A program made the translations under genes and the position numbers. The notes under the pieces are model-generated. The model saw only the letters and a list, made by a program, of their open reading frames with translations. It did not search any database and was not told the DNA's origin. Source: Bacteroidota bacterium (GTDB lineage Bacteria > Bacteroidota > Ignavibacteria > Ignavibacteriales > Ignavibacteriaceae). Taken from it: DNA of 64,000 nt. The number at the start of each line of letters is the position of its first letter. The first letter of the stretch is position 1. The DNA lies in contig JAKBMG010000175.1 of the NCBI GenBank assembly GCA_021831685.1, positions 62,001 to 126,000 of the forward strand, written 5' to 3'. This document shows positions 36,033 through 45,996 of the stretch, one piece after another.

Positions 36033-38328
36033 TTTTTAAATCTCCGTTTATTAAATTTCGATTTTCTTTCTTTGAGCTTAGATAAGCAATTTGTCCCAAC
36101 GATATCCCTCCGTCATTAGGCGGTACGCGCTGATGTCTGTAAACTTTAAATTTATTTTGCTCAAGAAGTTTAACAGTTCTCTCTACCAAAAAAGCATTTT
36201 GAAAAACGCCGCCGCTCAAAATTACTTTCTCTTCCTTAATGTTCTCAGCAACATCCAGAACTATTTGTGCAAGCGTGTTGTGAAACTTTGCTGAAATAAC
36301 AGATGAATCAATACCTGTTAATTTGTCTTTCAAAATTTGCTTTATGGTTTCTTCCCAATCAACAATGAATTTGTCTTTATAATTAATGAAGAATGAATAT
36401 GATCCTTTTATATTGGGGTCAGCAACAAACTCCAACATCATTGCTGATTGTCCTTCATAGTTTGATACCTGCGCAATATCGATTAGGGATGAAATTGCAT
36501 CAAAGATTCTTCCGACACTCGACGTTAAGGGACAATTAATTTTTTTGTTTAACATTTTTTGGATTAACAAGATTTCCTTTTTCTCAAAATACTTATATGT
36601 GCTGCTAATTGTTTTATCGAAAAGATCATCTCCAAATATTTCATAAAGCAATCCGGCGCTTGATCGTTTAGGCTCCTTAACGGCTCTTTCGCCGCCGGGT
36701 AATCTGAATTGTCTGAACTGCCCGATATGCTTATAAGAATCTCCCTTCGAAATAAAAAACTCTCCACCCCAAATCGTCCCATCTAATCCATAGCCTGTTC
36801 CATCCCAGGCAACTCCAAGAGCATTTCCTTCAACCTGGTTCTCGGCTCTGCATGAAGCGACATGCGCATAATGATGCTGAACAGAATAAAAATTTTTATT
36901 TAATGACTTAGCATATTTTGTTGACAGATATTCGGGATGACTATCACACACTACTTGATCTGCATCTACTTCATATAGTTTTTGAAAATCTTCTATTACA
37001 GTATTAAAACAATTAAATGCCTCAATGGTTGATAAGTCCCCGATATGCTGGCTTATAAACACATTATCTTTTACTTTAAGTGCAACCGTATTCTTCAAAT
37101 GCCCACCAACAGCAAGAATAGATTTTTCGTAGTTACTATTTTTCAATTTTATTGGAAGCGGAGCATAACCTCGGGCTCGCCTTATTACCATTTCTCTATC
37201 CATTACAACTCGAACAATAGAATCATCTACATGACGAACTATCGGTCTATTATGCACCAAAAAATATTCTGCAATTTCTTTTAACCGCTTCAGTGCTTTA
37301 TATTCATCTATACAGATAGGTTCTTCAGAAAGATTCCCGCTTGTAGCTACTATAGGAAAATTTAATCCCTTCATTAAAATATGATGAAGCGGTGTATAAG
37401 GAAGCATGACTCCTAAATAGGGATTTGCTGGCGCTACGAGTTCACTTACTATTTTTGTGTGCAGCTTTTTCTTTAGCAAGACGATAGGTGATTCCGGAGA
37501 AAGCAGAAGTCTTTCCTCAAAAGGAGAAACCTCGCATACCTGCTTCACAAATTCCAGGTCTGGAAACATAAGTGCAAATGGTTTTTCTTCCCTGCACTTT
37601 TTAAATCGTAAATTGCTTACCGCTTTGTCATTTCTTGAATCAACAATCAATTGAAAACCGCCAAGACCTTTAAATGCTATTATTGATCCTTGTTTAATTT
37701 TATTTGCAGCTTCAACTAAAGCCGAATGATGAGCAGATAAGATATTCCCTTTATCATCCCAAAGTTCCAAATGCGGTCCACACTTTGGACAAGCAATCGG
37801 CTGCGCATGAAATCTTCTATTCAAAGGATTCTCGTATTCCTTCCGGCAGTCTTCACACATTTCAAATACTTTCATAGACGTATTGGGACGGTCATAAGGC
37901 AGCGATTCGATTATGGAAAATCTCGGGCCACAGTTTGTGCAATTAATAAAAGGATATAAGAATCTCCTGTCGTTTGGATCGAACATTTCTTTTAAACATT
38001 CCTTGCATACAGCAATGTCTGGCAGAATTAATGCCGTGGTTTCATTATTCTTCTCACTCTCTTTGATTTCAAATTCACGATAACCAACCGGATCGAGGAA
38101 TGAGAATTCAAAACTTGTAATTACCGAAAGAGATGGTCTCTCTTTTTCTATTCTTAAAATAAATTCATCTAAAATATTTTTATTGCCTTCCGCTTCTATG
38201 AAAACACCTTGTGAAGAATTTAGAACATACCCATTTAAGTTCATTTCTTTTGCAAGCCGGAAAATAAAAGGACGAAAACCAACGCCTTGAACAGCGCCCA
38301 TGATTACTATGTGAACTCTTGATTCCAT
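36010..38328 (-). CDS. hypF: Carbamoyltransferase HypF
   Basis: 772 residues from the ATG at 38328, which overlaps the hypB stop by one base (TAATG); an upstream ATG at 38355 lies within hypB and is less likely. Domain order: acylphosphatase (GAVQGVGFRPFIFRLA), two zinc-finger pairs (CKECLKEMFD, INCTNCGP; CEDCRKEYEN, IACPKCGP), a YrdC-like adenylating domain (IAFKGLGGFQLIVD), and a Kae1-like carbamoyltransferase domain (VQHHYAHVASCRAE, LSGGVFQN). It makes the cyanide precursor from carbamoyl phosphate. Confidence 0.95.
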   Translation of the reverse strand: MESRVHIVIMGAVQGVGFRPFIFRLAKEMNLNGYVLNSSQGVFIEAEGNKNILDEFILRIEKERPSLSVITSFEFSFLDPVGYREFEIKESEKNNETTALILPDIAVCKECLKEMFDPNDRRFLYPFINCTNCGPRFSIIESLPYDRPNTSMKVFEMCEDCRKEYENPLNRRFHAQPIACPKCGPHLELWDDKGNILSAHHSALVEAANKIKQGSIIAFKGLGGFQLIVDSRNDKAVSNLRFKKCREEKPFALMFPDLEFVKQVCEVSPFEERLLLSPESPIVLLKKKLHTKIVSELVAPANPYLGVMLPYTPLHHILMKGLNFPIVATSGNLSEEPICIDEYKALKRLKEIAEYFLVHNRPIVRHVDDSIVRVVMDREMVIRRARGYAPLPIKLKNSNYEKSILAVGGHLKNTVALKVKDNVFISQHIGDLSTIEAFNCFNTVIEDFQKLYEVDADQVVCDSHPEYLSTKYAKSLNKNFYSVQHHYAHVASCRAENQVEGNALGVAWDGTGYGLDGTIWGGEFFISKGDSYKHIGQFRQFRLPGGERAVKEPKRSSAGLLYEIFGDDLFDKTISSTYKYFEKKEILLIQKMLNKKINCPLTSSVGRIFDAISSLIDIAQVSNYEGQSAMMLEFVADPNIKGSYSFFINYKDKFIVDWEETIKQILKDKLTGIDSSVISAKFHNTLAQIVLDVAENIKEEKVILSGGVFQNAFLVERTVKLLEQNKFKVYRHQRVPPNDGGISLGQIAYLSSKKENRNLINGDLKNVFSSSR

Positions 38329-38978
38329 TATTTTTTCAGATGCGATTGAAGCCATTCAATCCATTCGTTTAACCCTGTATCTTTTGTGCAAGATATTTCA
38401 AATATCTTAAGATTGGGATTTATACTTAAAGCATTTTTCCTTAACGTTTCTAACGAACATTTAACGTAAGGAAGTAAATCTATTTTATTTATTACAAGAG
38501 CCGAAGCATTCCTGAACATCGCCGGATATTTTAATGGCTTATCATCACCTTCCGTGGTGCTTACAATTACTACTTTTAAATCTTCTCCTAAATCATAACC
38601 TGCCGGACAAACCAGATTACCGACATTTTCTATAACAAGTAAATCAATTTCTTTCTCTTCCAATTGCTTGTATGCATCTTTTACAAGATTAGCCTCAAGA
38701 TGGCATGAGCCGTTAGTAATAATTTGAACTACAGGTATATTAAAAACTCCTATCCGCTCGGCGTCAAGACTAGTTTGAACATCGCCTTCTATCACGGCAA
38801 TGTTGAATTTATCTTTCGCGAGATTTATTGTTTGCTCAACAAGGCTGGTTTTTCCAGAACCTGGTGAGCTTACTAGATTTATCGAAAATATATTTTTCTC
38901 TTGAAATGAATGACGAATCTCATTTGCTATTGCATCATTCTTCTCAAGTATCTTTCTTTCAACAGTTATAACGGACAT
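38328..38978 (-). CDS. hypB: Hydrogenase nickel incorporation GTPase HypB
   Basis: 216 residues. G1 P-loop SSPGSGKTSL near residues 37-46, VIEGDVQTSLDAERI, GSCHLEA (the conserved Cys/His nickel-zinc site at the dimer interface), VENVGNLVCPAGYDLGE and VINKIDL. The N-terminus lacks the His-rich stretch used for nickel storage in some HypB, so it is the non-storage type. Translationally coupled to hypF, and 2 bp downstream of hypA. Confidence 0.96.
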   Translation of the reverse strand: MSVITVERKILEKNDAIANEIRHSFQEKNIFSINLVSSPGSGKTSLVEQTINLAKDKFNIAVIEGDVQTSLDAERIGVFNIPVVQIITNGSCHLEANLVKDAYKQLEEKEIDLLVIENVGNLVCPAGYDLGEDLKVVIVSTTEGDDKPLKYPAMFRNASALVINKIDLLPYVKCSLETLRKNALSINPNLKIFEISCTKDTGLNEWIEWLQSHLKK

Positions 38979-38980
38979 AT

Positions 38981-39337
38981 TTACTCCAAATTATTTTCGA
39001 ATAATTCAATTTCCGAAATTAACAGCTCAGTTCCCGATTCAATCTTTATTTCACTGCTGTTACAGTTTGGGCATAAAAAAGAAATATGATCAGTCTCCGA
39101 ATTCTTACCGCATTTCATGCAATTAATTCTGATTGGAATTTCTTCAATTATTAGTTTAGATCCGTTTAGTGGTGTGTTATCAATTAATGATTCATAGCAA
39201 AAAAGAAGTGAATCAGGCAATATGTTACTTAACCTGCCAATTTTTATCGTTATTGATTTTACATGTACATTATTTTCTTTTGGTAAATATTGTCTTGATA
39301 TATTAACTATTTCTTCAGCAACTGAAAGCTCATGCAT
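38981..39337 (-). CDS. hypA: Hydrogenase nickel incorporation protein HypA
   Basis: 118 residues. The start MHELSVAEEIV supplies the nickel-binding N-terminus Met-His-Glu, and the zinc site is CMKCGK (about residues 73-78) plus FLCPNCNS. First gene of the hyp operon. It diverges from the hydrogenase structural operon across a 362-bp spacer, so the two operons could share regulation. Confidence 0.95.
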   Translation of the reverse strand: MHELSVAEEIVNISRQYLPKENNVHVKSITIKIGRLSNILPDSLLFCYESLIDNTPLNGSKLIIEEIPIRINCMKCGKNSETDHISFLCPNCNSSEIKIESGTELLISEIELFENNLE

Positions 39338-39559
39338 GATTCAATTTCCGGAAATAAATTATAAAAATAACCGTATATAACCTTTACCGGTAGACAAGGT
39401 ACTAAAACTAATTAGCATTGTTTCTTAAATCCTTAAACCGGAATTGGAAACTTTTTCAATCTTGATTTCATTTACGAAAAATTTCTAATATCAAAATAAA
39501 CATAAGAATTATTATTTAATGTCATTTGTTATTAGTCACGTTCTGAATTTATCGTTTAA

Positions 39560-39573
39560 TTGATTGAGATCAT
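39560..39573. promoter_or_regulatory. FNR/CRP-like palindrome between hypA and the hydrogenase operon
   Basis: TTGATTGAGATCAT matches TTGAT-N4-ATCAA at nine of ten positions. It lies in the 362-bp divergent region (39338-39699), 127 bp before the hydrogenase start and 223 bp from hypA. An anaerobic or cyclic-nucleotide-responsive regulator of the Crp/Fnr family could use it; no such regulator is in this window. The rest of the spacer is A+T-rich and shows no clear structure. Confidence 0.4.
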
Positions 39574-39699
39574 ATATATATTGTATTATTTACAATTAAT
39601 CACTATTTTATAAACACTATTTAGTTAAAGTGGAAGAGTTCATTTTGTAATTATTTTTCATTTGAATTTAAACCTTTATTAAATCAGCTTGCGGAATTC

Positions 39700-40887
39700 A
39701 TGACAAAACTTACAATAAACTTAGGCGATAAAGCCACTATTAAATCTAGTGACATTATTCTCCTGTTTAATGCCCTCAGAAGTGCTGGCTATAGTGTAAT
39801 TGGTCCTACTATCCGTGAAGGTACTATAGTTTACGAGGAATTGACTTCAATTGATGATTTGCCGGTTGGCTGGACAGATGAGCAGGAAGGTGGTTCTTAT
39901 CGTCTTAAAAAACGTTCAGACAATGCTTTCTTTGGATATAATGTTGGCCCGCATTCTTGGAAGAAATTTTTATTTCCTCCGTCGCTGCGTTTATGGAATG
40001 CTAGAAAAAATGGAAACAATTTTCAAATCTTACCTGAGAATAATGATACCCCGAAATTTGCTTTTATAGGTGTGCGAGCTTGCGAACTTCATGCTATGGC
40101 GGTTCAAGATAAAGTTTTCATGAATGGCACTTATATTGATCCTGTTTACAAATCTCGCCGTGAACATGCTTTCATTGTTGCTGTAAATTGTGGGCAAGCA
40201 GGAAACACTTGTTTTTGTACTTCAATGAAAACTGGTCCTAAGGTAACTTCCGGTTACGATTTATCTTTAACCGAAATTATACAAGATGAGATTCATTACT
40301 TTCTGGTAGAAGTCGGATCTGAGATAGGCGCCGAAATTTTAAATCAAATACCTCATGAATCTGCAGAAAATAAAGATATTGAGTCCGCCGACCGGATTGT
40401 TGAAGAAACTGCAAAAAATATGGGGCGTACGTTAGACACAAACAACTTAAAAGAATTACTTTATAATAATTATGATAACCCAAGGTGGGATGATGTAGCC
40501 AATCGCTGTTTAAGCTGCTCAAATTGCACTATGGTGTGTCCTACTTGTTTTTGTACTACTGTTGAAGATGTAACGGATTTGAAAGGCGAAAATTCTGAAC
40601 GCTGGCGGAAATGGGATTCATGCTTCACAGTTGACTTTTCTTACATTCATGGCGGAAGCATTAGATCAACCGTTCGTTCACGGTATCGCCAATGGCTTAC
40701 TCATAAACTTGCAACCTGGATCGATCAATTTGGTTCTTCCGGATGCGTTGGATGCGGAAGATGTATTACCTGGTGCCCTGTGGCGATTGATTTAACTGAA
40801 GAAGTCAGTATAATAAGGCTGTCTAATAATAATTCTGAAAGCTTGTCTTCTGATAAGTCAGACTTTCGGGAAAAACATAATCATTAA
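39700..40887 (+). CDS. hydB: Group 3b [NiFe] hydrogenase (sulfhydrogenase) beta subunit, iron-sulfur protein
   Basis: 395 residues; cytoplasmic electron-transfer subunit between the hydrogenase module and the NAD(P) subunit. It belongs to the HydB/AsrA-like 4Fe-4S dicluster family. Seen: FIGVRACELHAMAVQD (about 123-138), NCGQAGNTCFCTSM with extra cysteines, then two cluster motifs CLSCSNCTMVCPTCFC and CVGCGRCITWCPVAID near the C-terminus. The ending fits family length. It is the first gene of the operon. Confidence 0.9.
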   Translation: MTKLTINLGDKATIKSSDIILLFNALRSAGYSVIGPTIREGTIVYEELTSIDDLPVGWTDEQEGGSYRLKKRSDNAFFGYNVGPHSWKKFLFPPSLRLWNARKNGNNFQILPENNDTPKFAFIGVRACELHAMAVQDKVFMNGTYIDPVYKSRREHAFIVAVNCGQAGNTCFCTSMKTGPKVTSGYDLSLTEIIQDEIHYFLVEVGSEIGAEILNQIPHESAENKDIESADRIVEETAKNMGRTLDTNNLKELLYNNYDNPRWDDVANRCLSCSNCTMVCPTCFCTTVEDVTDLKGENSERWRKWDSCFTVDFSYIHGGSIRSTVRSRYRQWLTHKLATWIDQFGSSGCVGCGRCITWCPVAIDLTEEVSIIRLSNNNSESLSSDKSDFREKHNH

Positions 40888-40910
40888 ATAATTTCTAAGG
40901 AGATTATAGA

Positions 40911-41372
40911 ATGGAAAACCTCGAAAAAATTTTGGCAGAACATCCATTTCTGCAAGGTCTTGAATCTCACTATCTGGATTTAATAGTTGGCTGTGCATCA
41001 AACGTTAAATTTGATGCCGGGCAATTCATATTCCATGAAGGCGAAGAAGCTAATCAATTTTACGTCATTAGGAATGGAAAAGTAGCTTTGGAAATTTTCA
41101 GCCCGGAACGGGGAGCGATTGAAATTGACACGCTCGAGGAAGGCGATGTGCTTGGTTGGTCATGGCTTATTCCGCCTTATCACTGGCGATTCGACGCCAG
41201 GGCTGTTGAACTCACCAGAGCAATTGCGCTTGACGGTAAATGCCTTCGGAACAAATGTGAAGAGGACCATGATCTCGGTTATCAACTTCTGAAAAGATTT
41301 GCTCATATAATTGAACAGCGTCTCCAATCAACAAGATTACAACTTTTGGATGTATATGGCACACACTCTTGA
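40911..41372 (+). CDS. Stand-alone cyclic nucleotide-binding (Crp-type) protein in the hydrogenase operon
   Basis: 153 residues: one cNMP-binding fold, no DNA-binding helix-turn-helix and no other domain. The fold landmarks are VKFDAGQFIFHEGEEANQFY, then VIRNGKVALEI, and a phosphate-cassette equivalent EEGDVLGWSWLIPPYHWRFD, then ARAVE. Compared with Crp (GE.alL...pRaa.v) the Glu is replaced by Asp and the loop is longer, so true cAMP binding is uncertain. It lies between the beta and gamma genes and overlaps the latter, so it is likely a complex subunit or regulator of the hydrogenase (inference). RBS: AAGGAG, 12 bp upstream. Confidence 0.85.
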   Translation: MENLEKILAEHPFLQGLESHYLDLIVGCASNVKFDAGQFIFHEGEEANQFYVIRNGKVALEIFSPERGAIEIDTLEEGDVLGWSWLIPPYHWRFDARAVELTRAIALDGKCLRNKCEEDHDLGYQLLKRFAHIIEQRLQSTRLQLLDVYGTHS

Positions 41373-42243
41373 CAACGAATTTATTAATCCAAATTCTCAA
41401 ATAAAATCTCCTCCGGATAAAGATCCTATGCTGCCATGCTTGTTCTCAGTAGAGCAGGTAAAAAAGGAAACACACGATACATTTACTTTTTATCTATCTC
41501 CATGCGAAAACAAAATAAGTTTTCCCTTTCAACCTGGTCAGTTTAATATGCTCTATATTTTTGGCAATGGGGAAGTGCCAATCTCAATCAGTGGCAATCC
41601 ATCCGATGAAGATAGGCTGGTTCACACTGTCCGGCTGGTTGGCCCCGTTACTAGGGCAATGAAGAATTTAAAACGCGGTGATGTTTTAGGTGTAAGGGGA
41701 CCCTTCGGCAATTCCTGGCCGGTTTATGAAGCAATTGGTAATGATGTTATTGTTGTTGCCGGCGGTATTGGACTTGCGCCGCTTAGACCTGTTTTATATA
41801 AATTACTTTCACAAAGAGATAAATACGGTAAGATCGTTTTACTTTACGGAACTAGAACGCCGGAAGACATATTGTTTAAAAGGGAATTAGAACAATTACG
41901 CTCACGTTTCGATCTTGAAGTCCATGTTACCGTCGATCGTGCTCAACAATCATGGAAAGGAAATGTAGGTGTAGTAACTAGGCTAATTCATAAAGCTACT
42001 TTTGATCCGCTGAATTCGATTGCTGTTGTCTGCGGTCCTGAAGTTATGATGAGATTCACCGCTCTTGAACTTGAAAAACACGGAGTTCCGTCCGATCGTA
42101 TTTACATTTCTATGGAGCGTAATATGAAATGTGCAATTGGATTTTGCGGACACTGCCAGTTAGGTCAAACTTTCATTTGCAAAGATGGTCCTGTATTTAG
42201 ATACGATTTCATGCATACTTATCTTACAAAAAGAGAAATTTGA
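41356..42243 (+). CDS. hydG: Group 3b hydrogenase gamma subunit, FAD/NAD(P)-binding reductase
   Basis: About 295 residues from the ATG at 41356, which overlaps the previous gene by 17 bp; ATG 41350 or 41311 are alternatives. Ferredoxin-NADP reductase fold: FAD part with [23 protein letters not shown](P) part with [19 protein letters not shown], and a [2Fe-2S] motif near the end in [20 protein letters not shown]. This subunit moves electrons between the iron-sulfur chain and NAD(P)H. The overlap and order (beta-gamma-delta-alpha) match sulfhydrogenase operons. Confidence 0.9.
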   Translation: MAHTLDNEFINPNSQIKSPPDKDPMLPCLFSVEQVKKETHDTFTFYLSPCENKISFPFQPGQFNMLYIFGNGEVPISISGNPSDEDRLVHTVRLVGPVTRAMKNLKRGDVLGVRGPFGNSWPVYEAIGNDVIVVAGGIGLAPLRPVLYKLLSQRDKYGKIVLLYGTRTPEDILFKRELEQLRSRFDLEVHVTVDRAQQSWKGNVGVVTRLIHKATFDPLNSIAVVCGPEVMMRFTALELEKHGVPSDRIYISMERNMKCAIGFCGHCQLGQTFICKDGPVFRYDFMHTYLTKREI

Positions 42244-42244
42244 T

Positions 42245-43024
42245 ATGTCGCAAAAAAGAAAACCAAAGTTAGCCGTTTGGAAATTCGCTTCATGCGATGG
42301 CTGTCAGTTAAGTCTTCTTGATTGTGAAGACGAACTATTAGCCATAGCTGGTGAAATTGAAATTGCAAATTTCCCGGAAGCCTCACGTGCCGTTATAAAA
42401 GGACCTTATGACGTTTCTCTTGTGGAAGGATCTATAACTACTCCCCATGATGCAGAACGGATCCATCAGGTGCGACGCTCTTCAAAGTTTTTAATTACAA
42501 TTGGCGCATGTGCTACCGCCGGCGGTATTCAAGCCCTTAGAAATTTCAAAGATGTAAAAGAATTTATTTCCGTGGTTTATGCAGTTCCAGAATATATTGA
42601 GACGTTAAATAAATCCACACCTATTTCTGATCATGTTTCTGTTGACTTTGAATTAAGAGGTTGTCCCATCAACAAACTTCAGCTTGTTGAAGTTTTAAGC
42701 GCTTTTTTGAATGCAAGAAAACCAAATATTCCTCCTTACAGTGTTTGCATTGAATGTAAAAGACGTGCAACTGTTTGTGTTATGGTTGCTCACGGTACGC
42801 CTTGTTTAGGACCCGTAACACAAGCTGGTTGCGGTGCTATTTGTCCCTCATATAACCGCGGCTGCTATGGCTGCTTTGGGCCAAAGGAAACTCCAAATAC
42901 AAGTTCTCTCGGCGACCACTGGAATAAACTTAGTGTCGATAATGATGGCATCATAAGAGCTTTCAGAGGATTTAACGCTTATGCAGATGCTTTTCGGAAG
43001 GAGAGTGAAATACGTGAAAAGTAA
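42245..43024 (+). CDS. hydD: Group 3b [NiFe] hydrogenase small (delta) subunit
   Basis: 259 residues from the ATG at 42245, one base beyond the gamma stop; the upstream in-frame ATG lies inside gamma. It has no twin-arginine signal, so it is cytoplasmic. The proximal cluster ligands are CDGCQLSL, then [12 protein letters not shown] and [12 protein letters not shown], with a second region [11 protein letters not shown] and [20 protein letters not shown], then CYGCFG for the medial and distal clusters. It pairs with the large subunit at 43014. Confidence 0.93.
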   Translation: MSQKRKPKLAVWKFASCDGCQLSLLDCEDELLAIAGEIEIANFPEASRAVIKGPYDVSLVEGSITTPHDAERIHQVRRSSKFLITIGACATAGGIQALRNFKDVKEFISVVYAVPEYIETLNKSTPISDHVSVDFELRGCPINKLQLVEVLSAFLNARKPNIPPYSVCIECKRRATVCVMVAHGTPCLGPVTQAGCGAICPSYNRGCYGCFGPKETPNTSSLGDHWNKLSVDNDGIIRAFRGFNAYADAFRKESEIREK

Positions 43025-44303
43025 AACTATAAAAGTCAATTATCTTTCCAGGGTTGAAGGTGAAGGTTCACTTTATATAAAAATAAAAGAGAATAGTGTA
43101 ACGGATGTTAAATTTAAAATTTTCGAGCCGCCTAGATTTTTTGAAGCTTTTCTTCGCGGAAGATCTTTCGATGAGGCGCCCGATATTACTTCTAGAATTT
43201 GTGGTATTTGTCCAGTCGCTTACCAGATGAGTTCCGTCCATGCTATGGAAAATGCTTTTGGTATTAAAATTAATGAACAAATTCGTGCTTTAAGAAGACT
43301 CCTTTATTGCGGAGAGTGGATTGAAAGTCATGCACTACATGTCTACATGTTACATGCCCCCGATTTTCTGGGCTATGATGATGCTATACAGCTTGCTAAG
43401 GATTATCCCGATATTGTACAACAAGGTTTGCAGTTAAAAAAAATTGGGAATGAGATTGTTACACTTTTAGGAGGAAGAGAGATTCATCCGATTAATGTCC
43501 GTGTCGGTGGCTTTTATAAGGTACCGGCAAAAAGGCAGCTTTTGGAATTAGCAGAGAAACTTAAGAAGACACGCGATACTGCTTTTCAAACTGTAAAATG
43601 GGTCTCTACTTTTACATTTCCGGACTTTGAGGAAGATTATGAATTTGTATCCATCTCTCATCCTGATGAGTATCCTTTTAACGAAGGAGACTTAATCTCT
43701 AATAAAGGACTAAATATTTCTATCGATAAATATGAAAATCTTTTCGTTGAAGAACATGTATCCCACTCAAATGCCCTTCATTCTTACTTAAAAGGTCATG
43801 ATCCTTATTTGGTGGGTCCCCTTGCTCGTTATAATCTAAATTATGATAAACTTTCTCCTCTTGCTCATGAAGCAGCTAAAATAGCTGGACTAACTAAAGG
43901 ATGTTTTAATCCATTTAAGAGCATTATTGTCCGCAGCATCGAATTAGTTTACGCTTGTGATGAATCTATTCGTATCATAGAAAATTATGAGATGCCCGAT
44001 AAGCCTGCTGTAGATGTTCATCCCCGTGCTGGTATTGGGTATGGATGCACTGAAGCGCCTCGCGGAATTCTCTATCATCGGTATAATATCGATGATAATG
44101 GTATGATACTTAATGCAAAGATAGTTCCGCCAACTTCACAAAATCAGAAAAGAATTGAAAAAGATCTTTGGAATTTTGTGCCGGGGCATCTTAATCTTGA
44201 GAATGATAAACTAACCTGGCACTGCGAACAATTAGTTCGCAACTATGATCCATGCATTTCATGTGCAACTCATTTTTTAAAATTTGAAATAGATCGGTCT
44301 TGA
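43014..44303 (+). CDS. hydA: Group 3b [NiFe] hydrogenase large (alpha) subunit
   Basis: About 429 residues from the GTG at 43014, chosen because AAGGAG lies 10 bases upstream; earlier starts at 43005 (GTG) and 42981 (ATG, in delta) exist. The two nickel-iron ligand motifs are present: [14 protein letters not shown] near the N-terminus and [18 protein letters not shown] at the C-terminus. [10 protein letters not shown] is the L0-like motif. The C-terminal extension beyond the last ligand His should be removed by the maturation protease encoded next. It overlaps delta by 11 bp. Confidence 0.95.
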   Translation: MKSKTIKVNYLSRVEGEGSLYIKIKENSVTDVKFKIFEPPRFFEAFLRGRSFDEAPDITSRICGICPVAYQMSSVHAMENAFGIKINEQIRALRRLLYCGEWIESHALHVYMLHAPDFLGYDDAIQLAKDYPDIVQQGLQLKKIGNEIVTLLGGREIHPINVRVGGFYKVPAKRQLLELAEKLKKTRDTAFQTVKWVSTFTFPDFEEDYEFVSISHPDEYPFNEGDLISNKGLNISIDKYENLFVEEHVSHSNALHSYLKGHDPYLVGPLARYNLNYDKLSPLAHEAAKIAGLTKGCFNPFKSIIVRSIELVYACDESIRIIENYEMPDKPAVDVHPRAGIGYGCTEAPRGILYHRYNIDDNGMILNAKIVPPTSQNQKRIEKDLWNFVPGHLNLENDKLTWHCEQLVRNYDPCISCATHFLKFEIDRS

Positions 44304-44331
44304 TTTATTTTTTCAATTACTCTCTCTTATA

Positions 44332-44829
44332 ATGCTCGACTCTGCTTTACATAATGGTAAAATAATAGTTTTCGGTGTCGGAAATTTTTACCGGTCAGAT
44401 GATGCTGTTGGACTGATTGTTTTAGAGAAATTAAGATCCCAAAACCTGCGCGGTGTCCTACTCATAGAAATAGTTGGCGATGGGTTATCTCTTATTCAAG
44501 AATGGACAGAGAGAGATAAAGTTATAATTATTGATGCGGTATCTTCTGGTTCATCACCGGGTACAATTTTTAGGTTTGATTTATTAAAACAGCAGATACC
44601 AAATAAAAAATTTCATTTTTCTTCCCACACCTTTGACATAATATCTGCAATTGAATTAGCTGTCCAGCTTAAAAAACTACCTTCAGAATTGAGACTTTTT
44701 GCAATTGAAGGAAAATCCTTTGGCTTTGGTAGTGTCATATCTCCTGAAGTATTCGAGGCTTCTAAAATAGTTGCGCATGACGTGATGGATTTATGTAAAG
44801 CCCATCAGATAACAATAAAAAGTGAATAA
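44332..44829 (+). CDS. Hydrogenase maturation protease
   Basis: 165 residues, HyaD/HycI-type peptidase that clips the large-subunit tail after nickel insertion. GVGNFYRSDDAVGLIVLEKL (about residues 15-34) contains the Asp-Asp equivalent of the metal-binding site; EIVGDGLSLIQEW, IIIDAVSSGSSPGTIFRFD and SSHTFDIISAIELAVQL follow as in the family. Start at 44332 after a 28-bp gap from alpha. The partner is the 43014-44303 subunit. Confidence 0.92.
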   Translation: MLDSALHNGKIIVFGVGNFYRSDDAVGLIVLEKLRSQNLRGVLLIEIVGDGLSLIQEWTERDKVIIIDAVSSGSSPGTIFRFDLLKQQIPNKKFHFSSHTFDIISAIELAVQLKKLPSELRLFAIEGKSFGFGSVISPEVFEASKIVAHDVMDLCKAHQITIKSE

Positions 44830-44992
44830 TAAAGGACGAAATTTAAGAATGAGATTAAAAGCCAATAAATTAAATATGAAATTTCTACCGGGAATTGTGC
44901 CTATTCAAAACTCCATCCGCGTTACAAATAGCTAAAAATCGCTGAAATCAAAAGAATTCTTTCCTTATCTTTACCCTGCAAATTTCAATAAA

Positions 44993-45301
44993 TTGAATAG
45001 ACAGATGTTAAAATCCTTACTATTATTCTTACGGAAATTATTTTTAACTAAATCACAATTGATATTAGAAAATGTTTTTTTACACAAGCAACTAGAAATT
45101 TATCAACGGAACGATCCTAAGTTAAAAATTAGTGGATCTGATAGAATGTTTTTTAGTCTTATGAAAAATATTCTAACAAATTGGAAGGAAAGACTTTTCA
45201 TAGTAAAACCGAATACTATTATGACTGTAATTATGAGTGGACGAAACGAAGAGACAGTATACTCTCACTTACAAGGATTAAGTATTCAGAGTTTCTGCTA
45301 A
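44993..45301 (+). pseudogene. Transposase N-terminal remnant (rve-type)
   Basis: 102 codons: LLLFLRKLFLTKSQLILENV, then FLHKQLEIYQR, then SDRMFFSLMKNILTNWKERL, FIVKPNTI. This is the N-terminal part of a common rve-integrase transposase (LlflRalfrSr..LalENLaLrqQLavl.R...iVKPeTv.rWH). It loses similarity right after KPNTI, where the frame continues into unrelated residues. It is joined to the ISXO2/IS1595-like fragment that begins at 45181 in another frame. Confidence 0.65.
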
Positions 45302-45855
45302 CAGTAAAATTATTTGAGCTAGAACTAAACGCAACACTTACTTCTAAAAAATTAAAAATAAATTATAAAACAGTAATGCTGTTTTTTAATGTGTTTAGAA
45401 GTTGTCTCAATGATTTATCTTTATCAAAGCTAGATCAGCATTCAAAAATTATGAAAGGGATAGTAGGGCAAATCGGCATTCGGCTAATCAAAGAGAAAAT
45501 ATTTATAAGCTTTAATCAGAACAATGATGAGCAGAAAGATTCTTTAATTTTGATTACTCGAAGTAGAATACAGAATAGTTCTGCTTATTATAATTTTGAA
45601 ACTTATCGTCCAAACAAAAGATTATCGAAATATTTAACTAATAAAAAATTTTCTCAACTTGGAATATTTTGGTGATTCGCAAAACCAAGGCTAATGAATT
45701 TTAAGGGAACTAATGAAATAACCTTAATCCTTTATTTGAAGGAATTAGAATTTAGATATAATAATTCTCGAGATAATTTGTTCGAAATATTGCTATCGAA
45801 AATTCAGCTAAATTTCAAGGCTGGTGAGATAATGCCTATAAACGACAAAAAATAA
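45181..45855 (+). pseudogene. ISXO2/IS1595-type transposase remnant with broken frames
   Basis: The frame from 45181 reads YYYDCNYEWTKRRDSI, then IKYSEFLLTVKLFELELNAT, LTSKKLKINYKTVMLFFNVF, similar to the zinc-ribbon-helix part of ISXO2 transposases, and continues to GIFW at 45675. After stop codons, ILYLKELEFRYNNSRDNLFE, then ILLSKIQLN (to about 45855) gives the usual C-terminal end. The DDE domain is largely eroded. A related C-terminal scrap is at 32257. Confidence 0.55.
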
Positions 45856-45996
45856 TTTTCTAATAAATTTCTATAATCAAAATCTTACTAGGAACTATTT
45901 TTTCTATTGTTTTTATTGTATCTATTGTATGAAAATTCAACAAAAAAGCCTTAAACCAGCTAAAATGAACTGCGTTTAAGGCCTAATTTGTACTAG

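Noticed and set aside
40911-41372. Crp/Fnr-type transcription factor
   Set aside because: There is no helix-turn-helix after the sensor fold; the protein ends too early.
44849-44932. A 27-codon ORF after the maturation protease gene
   Set aside because: No ribosome site of note and no recognisable sequence; probably chance.
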